From contig WGMZ01000033.1 in the NCBI GenBank assembly GCA_016124735.1, forward strand, positions 62,001 through 126,000: a DNA stretch of 64,000 bases, given 5' to 3'. The position numbers and the translations under genes are program-made. Below are positions 50,080 to 58,100 of the stretch, in pieces. Positions within the stretch are counted from its first letter, which is position 1; each line of letters begins with the position of its first letter. This DNA is from Bacteroidota bacterium (lineage in GTDB: Bacteria > Bacteroidota > Bacteroidia > UBA8524). The notes below the pieces were generated by a model. That model saw nothing but the letters and a program-made list of their open reading frames with translations, did no database searches and was not told the DNA's origin.

Positions 50080-52317
50080 TTATTTTATGGAAATCAATCT
50101 GCTTTGTGCCGTCCCCTCTGGTGTAAGGACCCTTACCAGATATGTACCAGTCTCTATATGCCTTACATTAACCTTCACCACTTCTTCTTCTTCGGCTGAC
50201 TGACGAAGCATCAATCGACCGGTAATATCATAAACCTCAATTTGTGAATGAATAGGCACTCCCTGTATAAACAAATCACTATTTACCGGATTTGGGTAAA
50301 ATTTCAGTCCGTTGATTACAGAAGTTTCGCTCATTCCTGTTGGAACAAGAGGAATACCAATCGAATCCGTAAATACCTGACAAAACACCTGACCATTGGC
50401 TAAAATAGTTGCAAATCCCGCCGATTTTTCTGCCGCCGTGGGTACATATCTCGCATTGAAAGTGACAGAATCGACAAACCATTTTCCACCGCCACCCCGC
50501 CAATGAATATAATGACCCGGGCTTAGTGTATGTGTCAAATTAATGGTGTCTGGAGGTGTGTTAATCCAAAAACCAATTTTCAGAGAGTCATTGGTTCTTA
50601 CCCGAGCCAATAAAGAATCTTTATACTGCTGGCAAAATTCAGCGCTGTTGGCTTCCAGATACAACCAAACAGAACAGTTAGATGAATCAGAACTACCAAA
50701 TGTATAGGTTGTTTGGACAGATTGTGGATCAGAAAACAGTCCATCTCCCGTTCCTGACCACTGAAAGCGATAACTCGTATCCAGCATATAGTTGCCTTTC
50801 AGAACCACAGAATCTCCATTATTTATAATCGATGAATCGAAACCGACCTGCATATATCCCGGATCAATCCATAGAGTCATGGTATCGGGATGATTGGTGC
50901 CGCAAAAGGAATAAATTTTAGGACTACGTATCATGGTAACCTGGCAACTCTTCTTATCCATAGGCCCAAGAATATAAAAGGCTTGTGTAGCATTCGGATC
51001 AACAAAACGTCCATCTCCATCACTCTGCCATTGGGCTTTTTGTCCGTAATTAAAGGAATCTGAACCCATCAGCCGTATCGTATCCTGTCGCTGAATATGG
51101 ATATCCGGCCCAGCATAAAATGCTGCCGTCTGCGCAGAATCCGTGACGTAGAATACAAATGTCTTTGAGAATTCTAAATTCAATGGACAGTTGTTATCTC
51201 TTATTTGAACCGTGAGAAAATAAGGAGAATTGGCGATCATCGTGCTATCCGTGCGCCAATGAAAATACCCCGCCGCATTTTGACTTTGTCCGTTATTAGA
51301 AGTAAAGCTGGCACCCGGAATAGAATGAAAGGCTTCAATAAATGTCGAATCCATTGTGTTTGGGTCTATACTTGGAAAGGGCAACGAAATACTGTCTCCT
51401 GCACATACCTGGTATTCATCGGGAACTGAAATGGAAGGTGGTTTCTGATTTTGAGCGCAAGTCACCACAATGACCTGCATGTCTCTCCGCGTCTTTCCTA
51501 TCACAGTCATAATACCATTCACCTTTCTCCACTCGGTAACTTCGACAACAATAACCGCAACCTGATTTACCTGAGTAGGTCTGAACGACAAGTTGCCGGT
51601 AACCGGATTAAGATGAAATCCTGCCGGAGAAAGCAGGTTTTGATTCGGAAAACCAAAAAATGTCAAAGGCCGTTCCGGGGCAAAATTACCTGAATAGGTG
51701 GCATATGCATTTGCTCCTGTCAGCGCATGAACCAGGGTATAGGAGAAAGAATCATGTGCATCAATAGTATCCACAACACCCATATTGTAATTGACGTCTT
51801 GATTGTAGCACAAGAATCGAATGGGTAAATTATCGTAGGTTGGAGAACTATTGCAGGGGGCCACGCATTTATTTATGGTGGCCGTTGTATAAAAATTTTG
51901 ACCTGCCTGACCTGTTGTAATTGCACTGTTTCTGGCAGATTGAGACCAACTAAAGGTCCACTCGCAACAGGAATAGGTGCTCAGATCAACTGTCATCTTC
52001 CAGGTATGCTCTTCCACCCCATATTGATAGGCTGAGCCTGCGCAGCGACTCTGAATTGGACAAGACGATCCAACTCCTGTTACATCACGAACAGAGACTT
52101 GGGTCTGGGTCGAAATGGTTATGCTGTTAGAACTGCAGCTACCAACTACATTCGATTGCGAAATGGGAATTCCATTGCAATCGCGATAAACCCGAACAGT
52201 AAGTTCATACTTTCCCTGACCGAGGCAAACATACGACATGTCTGAGCCCATCAAATGGGTGCCGTAGGAAAATAAGGTCAAACAAAAAAACAGCGGTAAC
52301 AGTAGTAATTTTTTCAT
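50080..52317 (-). CDS. Large cysteine-rich secreted protein with T9SS type A sorting domain (paralogue 2 of 3)
   Basis: 745 residues, about the same length as its neighbour at 47781 and closely similar along its length. Signal peptide ends near FSYG, followed by THLMGSDMSYVCLGQGKYELTVRVYRDCNGIP. The same blocks recur: VRDVTGVGSSCPIQSRCAGSAYQYGVEEHTW, YSCCEWTFSWSQSARNSAITTGQAGQNFYTT, FRPTQVNQVAVIVVEVTEWRKVNGIMTVIGKTRRDMQV, then GDG-repeat units (WQSDGDGRFVDPNATQAFYILG, WSGTGDGLFSDPQSVQTTYTFG). It ends in the T9SS type A domain (LKFYPNPVNSDLFIQG, TGTYLVRVLTPEGTA). Paralogue identity suggests tandem duplication. The two genes are separated by only 16 bases and are probably co-transcribed. Confidence 0.88.
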   Translation of the reverse strand: MKKLLLLPLFFCLTLFSYGTHLMGSDMSYVCLGQGKYELTVRVYRDCNGIPISQSNVVGSCSSNSITISTQTQVSVRDVTGVGSSCPIQSRCAGSAYQYGVEEHTWKMTVDLSTYSCCEWTFSWSQSARNSAITTGQAGQNFYTTATINKCVAPCNSSPTYDNLPIRFLCYNQDVNYNMGVVDTIDAHDSFSYTLVHALTGANAYATYSGNFAPERPLTFFGFPNQNLLSPAGFHLNPVTGNLSFRPTQVNQVAVIVVEVTEWRKVNGIMTVIGKTRRDMQVIVVTCAQNQKPPSISVPDEYQVCAGDSISLPFPSIDPNTMDSTFIEAFHSIPGASFTSNNGQSQNAAGYFHWRTDSTMIANSPYFLTVQIRDNNCPLNLEFSKTFVFYVTDSAQTAAFYAGPDIHIQRQDTIRLMGSDSFNYGQKAQWQSDGDGRFVDPNATQAFYILGPMDKKSCQVTMIRSPKIYSFCGTNHPDTMTLWIDPGYMQVGFDSSIINNGDSVVLKGNYMLDTSYRFQWSGTGDGLFSDPQSVQTTYTFGSSDSSNCSVWLYLEANSAEFCQQYKDSLLARVRTNDSLKIGFWINTPPDTINLTHTLSPGHYIHWRGGGGKWFVDSVTFNARYVPTAAEKSAGFATILANGQVFCQVFTDSIGIPLVPTGMSETSVINGLKFYPNPVNSDLFIQGVPIHSQIEVYDITGRLMLRQSAEEEEVVKVNVRHIETGTYLVRVLTPEGTAQSRLISIK

Positions 52318-52364
52318 AGCGATTTATTGTTTGACGCAAATCTACCCCCGAGAGTTGCCCGGAC

Positions 52365-54656
52365 CTATTTTTTGTCAATCATCCGATTGAAAATTAGTCC
52401 ACCCACTCCTGTAATTCTCAGTAAATAGTGACCTGCAGGCAAATTATCGATATTCAGTTTGGTGTGGTTTGACTCAAGTTGGTACTCCAAAACAACCTGA
52501 CCAGCAATATCATACAGAACCACTTGGCTTCCTTGATTGGCTCCATCAATCCATAATTCTGTTTCAGCCGGATTCGGGTAAATTTTTATATGCTTCTGGT
52601 ACAGGGGATCGATGCCCAATTTTATTTGGCCTGGATCTACATGGACCAGATCTGAAGATAGCCTGCATGGTGCCTGATAAGTGAGCGTCAATTGGATATC
52701 TGCCAGATTCTTATCTGCGCTGGACAAAACATAATAAACCAGGCCATCAGCAATCCTGGTAAAGGTTCCTGATCCATTTGTATTCCAATTGAGAAGTCCA
52801 CGACTACTCGTTCCCTGGTAGGCCAGATAGATCGTATCAAAATTGCTAGAGTCAACCCAAACAGCTGCAATTTGAATCGCAGAATCTTTAATTATCAAAC
52901 TCAGGTTATCTTCTGATGAGCAATGAGAAGAAACCGGAAACTCCTTATATTTCAAATGAATGATACAATTCGCAGAGTCGTAATGACCCAGAGTATAAAT
53001 TGCATTCGCCGAAGTGGAATCATCGAAGCTGCCATCGCCTGATGTTTCCCAAAGCGCATAAAAGCCCAAGGCCGTGTCATTACTTCCCTGCAGTTGAAAG
53101 CTCATCCCGGAATGGAAATATTCTTCCTGATTTTGTCCGGCATCGACCTGGTGATTGATTCGACTCAAAACAAGGGTATCAACCCTACCTCCACAGTCTG
53201 GATCCAGTTCATTCCAAAAAAGTGACACTGTGCATTGAACAATATCCAGCACACTTGGAAAATACAAAGTTTGTGCATCGTTAGAGTCAAGGAACTTACC
53301 GGTACCTGAGGTGGTCCAATAGCCAAATTGCCAATTTTTATTGGCTGAAGGTTGCGCATCCAATTTCACTGAATCTTGAACATGCATGCCCTGATCCGGA
53401 CCTGCCATGAACGGATAATGTGCCTTCCTTACTTTTATGGAATCAACCTGTCCGCAAGCGAACAAAGGCCATTCACGAAGAATGATTTGGGATACACAAT
53501 TTTTATAATCTTTTGTCCCGGGATAATACCAGGTATTTTGTGCCGTGGTATCTCCGAAAACGCCATCGCCCATCGTCGACCAATGAATGGGCACCAAATG
53601 AGCGGTATCGACGAATGCGGAAAGGAAAAGCGTATCTCCGCGATATACCGAGTCCGGGCCTTGATGTCCATAAAGTGCACTTCTTCTTAAAACCCAGGTA
53701 CTGTCTCTCTTCCTGGAGCAGTGTGTTGCGTCGAAATCTAAATAGATGGTCCATCCGCACGACGCCCAGTCATTTGAACCGGGCACATATATAGGGGCTT
53801 TACTAAAACTATCAAGAAAAAAGCCATCTCCGGTTGAAGACCATGCAAAATGTTGTCCGTTCAGGATATTGCTGCTCGTCGATAATTGCACTGTATCACC
53901 GTAATATGGGAACTCCACCGTATCCATCTTCAATTGAGGATAAACCCGGCTAATCCGAATGGAATCAGCAATAGTGCTAACTGCACTGCTGCAATAATTT
54001 TTATCAACCAGTTCCAACCAAATCTGATATGAACATGTCACCTGATTTGCCGATCCGGGGATATAAGTCGTAAAAGGATCATACTGGTTTACGAATTGAC
54101 CATCGCCCGTTGTATGCCATTGAAGCAACCTACCACCCGGATTTGATACCGTTGGATGGAGAAAAATGCTATCCATCCCATTGCTGTCGAGTATATCACC
54201 TCCCACATTAAAACTTACCGCCGGGGCATTCGCCTGAACAAACAGGCGGTACGTTCGGGTTTGGTCTACGCCAAACGGACACCGCTGTTCCGTTGTGTTT
54301 ATCATCAGAAGATGAGGTTGTGACTGAATACAACTTGAGTCGGGCATCCAGGCAAAAGACACGGTTGTCGTCTTGGTGGCCGTATCAGTAAGCGTCTCCA
54401 GAACAGCACCGGGGAAATTCCCGGTTATACTGGCGTTGAGACTGTCTCCATCTGCATCGGTAAATTGCAGTTTCAGATGAAACGTATCGTTGACACAAAG
54501 CGTGTAGTCCTGGTACTGATCCGTTGATTGATTCGATTGATAAACCGGCGGATTATTATTCGGCATGGGTAAAACGATGAACTCATTGTCGTGGCGGATG
54601 ACAGAGATGACGGTCATCACTCCATTGACCTTTCTCCACTCCTTGACCAGCACCAC
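52365..54656 (-). pseudogene. C-terminal fragment of paralogue 3 (frameshifted), T9SS type A
   Basis: 763 codons open after the frameshift at 54659-54665, starting VLVKEWRKVNGVMTVISVIRHDNEF, which aligns with VVEVTEWRKVNGIMTVIGKTRRDMQV of paralogue 2. It contains about seven units of the form W.T.GDG.F.D....T.Y.PG..D...C (LQWHTTGDGQFVNQYDPFTTYIPG, IHWSTMGDGVFGDTTAQNTWYYPG, LWETSGDGSFDDSTSANAIYTLG), more than its siblings. It ends in a type A sorting domain (IKIYPNPAETELWIDGA, LPAGHYLLRITG). With the N-terminal part at 54659-55441 it would make a protein of about 1020 residues. No stop interrupts it, so the lesion is recent, a sequencing error, or a recoding site. Confidence 0.8.
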
Positions 54657-54658
54657 AA

Positions 54659-54665
54659 TTACCCC
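54659..54665 (-). other. Frameshift site inside paralogue 3
   Basis: On the coding strand CAG-GTG-GTG-GGG-TAA: the TAA at 54659-54661 follows a run of four G. The -1 frame at this point continues as GTA-ATT-GTG-GTG (V-I-V-V) and matches the paralogues. Confidence 0.8.
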
Positions 54666-55441
54666 ACCACCTGGTTTAGCTGAATTGGCCTGAATTCTAC
54701 TATTCCGGTCCTGTAATTAATATGAAATCCTTGCGGCTGAGGTAATGAATAATTGGGATATCCCCAACAGCTCAGAGGCATCCGATAGGTGAAATACCCC
54801 TGATAGGGAATTGAAGTCGTCAGTCCCTGAAGTGCAGGAACCAATTCGTAGGAAAAGGAATCTCCCTGGTCCATAGTATCCATGACGCCATAGGACAATT
54901 TTGCATCTACATTATAAGCTAGAAAATTTCGCACATCGTGAGCGAAGAAGGGCGTGGAATTATACACGCACTTGTTGATTGTCATGTAATTGTAAAAATC
55001 AACCGGGTTGGATTGCATGCCCAAATTGCGGCAGCATGCGTGATAAGTAATTTGCCATTCACAAGTGGAATAGGAGGTCAAATCCACGGTATCCACATAA
55101 AGTTGTTCCTCCATGCCGTATGGATAGGTCCCCCCGGCACAACGCGAAAGAACTCCGCAAGAGGGATTTAGTCCGGTAATGTCGCGCACCGAAATTCGGT
55201 GCAGGCTATCCAAGGTATGAGAAAAACTCGTAGAACCTGATGTGTAATCAATACTCACACTATCCTGTTTTATGCCATTGCAATCCCGAATAAATTTAAA
55301 ATACACCACATATTTCCCGGTGTCCATTTGTACCGCATTGAACCGCGCACCAGCGAGATGAGTGGCGGAGGCGCTTTGCAAGGAAAGAAGAATTAATAAG
55401 GGTAAAACTAAAATAGCAGGAGTAAAGAACATAAATTTCAT
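54659..55441 (-). pseudogene. N-terminal fragment of paralogue 3 (frameshifted)
   Basis: 260 codons starting with a signal peptide (LILLSLQSASA) and THLAGARFNAVQMDTGKYVVYFKFIRDCNGIKQ. The cysteine-rich N-terminal domain shared with paralogues 1 and 2 follows: ISVRDITGLNPSCGVLSRCAGGTYPYGMEEQ, SYSTCEWQITYHACCRNLGMQ. It ends FRPIQLNQVVG-stop, exactly where the siblings read NQVAVIVVEV. Removing two bases from, or slipping back one base at, the run of four G on the coding strand restores NQVVVIVVLVKEW. The gene is therefore one unit with the fragment at 52365-54656. Confidence 0.82.
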
Positions 55442-55455
55442 ACGCTGAGAGAATT

Positions 55456-55476
55456 AACCTATTGGCATACTAGGTT
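55456..55476. promoter_or_regulatory. Short inverted repeat between divergent genes
   Basis: AACCTA-N9-TAGGTT is a perfect 6-bp inverted repeat, followed by four further T. It lies between two divergent genes, so it could be an operator or a weak hairpin. Evidence is symmetry only. Confidence 0.25.
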
Positions 55477-55554
55477 TTTTGTTTAGGAGCACTTCCTTTT
55501 CAGTTATGTTGCTTTTGCTCTTCAGGATAAAATCCGAAATTAGGCCAATCTACC

Positions 55555-56499
55555 ATGATTTCTGTTGTACTCCTTTTCACTCTTTCACTTGCCCTACTTA
55601 TTGCTTCCGCCCGATTTTTTACTAAGGCTGCAGAAAAAATCGGCATTTTTCTTGGCATGCACCCCCTTGTCATTGGAATTTTCATTGTAGGAATTGGCAC
55701 TTCTCTGCCCGAACTGGTTTCGGGTATTGTATCCGTTCAGGATGGACTGTCGGAGGTGGTTGCCGGAAACATTTTCGGCGCCAATATTTCTAATATCCTA
55801 CTGATAACGGGCACCGTAGCTCTGGTTCATCACAAAGACATTATCCTTTCCAGTAAATACATCTTTATAGACCTACACTATCTGATCGGAAGCGTATTTG
55901 CCGTCGGCTTATTTGCATTTGATGGGGTTATCGAATGGAAGGAATCCATCCTTGGCCTTCTCATCTTTCTGGCTTATAGCATGTATTTGCTAAAGAATGA
56001 AACAAGCAGCAGAGAACAAAGGCAAATAAAACTGAGAACCAAAATGGGCCTTCCCTGGCTGCAGGCAGTGATTTTAATTCTCGGCGGCCTGGGCATATAC
56101 CTGGGTGCAGACTACACGATTCAGTATCTGAGTGAAATCGCCGTTTATTTGCAAGTTCCACCTTCCATTGTCGCTCTTACGGTCTTATCGCTCGGTACAA
56201 CTTTGCCTGAATTGGTGGTGAATGTATCGGCCATCCGGCAGGGAAAGGCAGAAATGGCCATCGGGAATATTCTGGGGTCCAGTGTTTTTAACAGCATAAT
56301 GGTGCCTTCAATTGCCAGCTTCTTCGGGCCGATTCATGTACCGGATTCCATGCTTCATCTGGCTTTCCCAGTACTTCTGGCATCGGCCCTATTTTTCTAT
56401 CTGATTACGCACGACAAACGCATCTCACGCTGGGAAGGAATGCTCTTCGTTTTGCTTTATATACTGTTCCTTCTTAAAGTAGTCGAACAACACGTCTGA
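55555..56499 (+). CDS. Calcium/sodium antiporter (CaCA family, CaxA/YrbG-like)
   Basis: A 314-residue inner-membrane protein with about ten helices and two inverted alpha repeats. Alpha-1 is GIFIVGIGTSLPELVSGIVSVQDGLSEVVAGNIFGANISNILLITG; alpha-2 is VALTVLSLGTTLPELVVNVSAIRQGKAEMAIGNILGSSVFNSIMVPS. Both carry the G-T-S/T-L-P-E and G-N-I-x-G-x-x-x-x-N signatures that form the cation sites. It exchanges Ca2+ for Na+ (some relatives K+-dependent) and would lower cytoplasmic calcium. Monocistronic; cysS starts 53 bases later. Confidence 0.95.
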   Translation: MISVVLLFTLSLALLIASARFFTKAAEKIGIFLGMHPLVIGIFIVGIGTSLPELVSGIVSVQDGLSEVVAGNIFGANISNILLITGTVALVHHKDIILSSKYIFIDLHYLIGSVFAVGLFAFDGVIEWKESILGLLIFLAYSMYLLKNETSSREQRQIKLRTKMGLPWLQAVILILGGLGIYLGADYTIQYLSEIAVYLQVPPSIVALTVLSLGTTLPELVVNVSAIRQGKAEMAIGNILGSSVFNSIMVPSIASFFGPIHVPDSMLHLAFPVLLASALFFYLITHDKRISRWEGMLFVLLYILFLLKVVEQHV

Positions 56500-56551
56500 A
56501 GCCGGCCGAGCGTACCACTTACCCTTGAAATTTCTTAAATTGCGCCTCCTT

Positions 56552-58054
56552 ATGGCACGATATCAGGATTACCCTCTCAGCATTTACAACTCCTATAACA
56601 GAGAGAAAGAAATTTTCACTCCTCTCCACGAAGGTCATGTTGGTATGTATGTGTGCGGACCAACGGTGTACAGCAATGTCCATCTCGGAAATGTGCGCAC
56701 CTTTCTGACATTCGATGTGCTGTATCGTTACCTGATCCATCTGGGTTACAAGGTGCGCTATGTTCGCAATATCACGGATGTGGGTCATTTGGTAGATGAT
56801 GTGGACGAAGGCGAAGACAAAATTGCCAAAAAAGCCCGGTTGGATAATCTGGAACCGATGGAAGTGGTGCAGATGTATACCAACGATTTTCACAACACCC
56901 TTGCTCTTTTCAATTTTCTATCTCCCAGTATCGAGCCTACTGCAACAGGACATATCATCGAGCAAATACAGATGATAGAACAAATTCTGAACAATGGATT
57001 CGCCTACGAAGTAAATGGTTCTGTTTATTTTGATGTACCGAAATATCAGGAGGCCAAAGGGAATTACGGGCAACTATCGGGACGGGTTTTGGAAGACCTG
57101 ATCAGCAATACCCGTGAACTCGACGGACAAGATGAAAAAAGAAGTCCGCTGGATTTTGCCATTTGGAAAAATGCAGATGAACGCCATATTATGAAATGGC
57201 CTTCTTCCTGGGGCATCGGTTTCCCCGGTTGGCACTTGGAATGTTCGGCCATGAGTACTAAATACCTCGGAAAAGAATTCGATATCCACGGAGGTGGAAT
57301 GGACCTGAAATTTCCGCACCATGAATGTGAAATTGCACAATCGGTAGCTGCGGATGGCGTGGCTCCGGTGCATTACTGGATGCACAGTAATATGCTCACT
57401 GTAAATGGTCAAAAGATGAGCAAGTCGCTGGGGAATTCATTTTCTCCATCTGAGCTCATGACTGGAAATCATCACTTGCTCAAAAAAGGGTATTCTCCAA
57501 TGACCGTGCGTTTCTTTATGCTTCAATCTCATTATAGCAGTACGCTGGATTTCAGCAACGACGCGTTGGATGCTGCAGAAAAAGGATTCAGGCGTCTGAA
57601 CAATGCAAGAAAATCATTGGCCAAATTGAGCTACCTATCCGGACCAATGGATGAAGCGCTGAACAAAGAAATTCAATCCTCCCTGAACTCTGCTTACCTG
57701 AACCTGAGCGACGACCTCAATACGGCAAAGGCAATTGCCAATCTCTTCGACCTGGCAACACGAATCAACAGCATGGCAGGCGGAAAATTAAAGCCCGGTG
57801 CATTGTCCGAGGGAACTTTTAATCGCCTGAAACAGGAATACGAGCAAATCATCAATGATATCCTTGGACTTCGCCTGGAAGAATCAGATGAAAGCGGGAT
57901 GATGGACGGATTGATGCATTTATTGATCGATATCCGCCAACAAGCCCGCAAGAACAAGGATTTTGCTACCTCCGATCAAATTCGTGATACCCTCAGTGCT
58001 TTGGGAGTGCAATTAAAAGACGGGCCGGAAGGCACCAGTTATTCGATTGAATAA
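56552..58054 (+). CDS. cysS: Cysteinyl-tRNA synthetase
   Basis: 500 residues from MARYQDYPLSIYNSYNREK; in-frame codons upstream have no ATG. It is a class I enzyme with zinc ligand Cys35 in GMYVCGPTVYS, the HIGH-type motif NVHLGNVRT (44-47), WHLECSAMS and HGGGMDLKFPHHECE for cysteine recognition, and KMSKSLGNS at 288-292. The C-terminal DALR-type helical domain is present. Essential cytoplasmic enzyme. It converges with the hybrid kinase gene with a 46-base gap and no clear hairpin. Confidence 0.97.
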   Translation: MARYQDYPLSIYNSYNREKEIFTPLHEGHVGMYVCGPTVYSNVHLGNVRTFLTFDVLYRYLIHLGYKVRYVRNITDVGHLVDDVDEGEDKIAKKARLDNLEPMEVVQMYTNDFHNTLALFNFLSPSIEPTATGHIIEQIQMIEQILNNGFAYEVNGSVYFDVPKYQEAKGNYGQLSGRVLEDLISNTRELDGQDEKRSPLDFAIWKNADERHIMKWPSSWGIGFPGWHLECSAMSTKYLGKEFDIHGGGMDLKFPHHECEIAQSVAADGVAPVHYWMHSNMLTVNGQKMSKSLGNSFSPSELMTGNHHLLKKGYSPMTVRFFMLQSHYSSTLDFSNDALDAAEKGFRRLNNARKSLAKLSYLSGPMDEALNKEIQSSLNSAYLNLSDDLNTAKAIANLFDLATRINSMAGGKLKPGALSEGTFNRLKQEYEQIINDILGLRLEESDESGMMDGLMHLLIDIRQQARKNKDFATSDQIRDTLSALGVQLKDGPEGTSYSIE

Positions 58055-58100
58055 AAGCCGTTTCAAACTTGAATGTGATTCAAAAAAGGGCCGGGATCAT

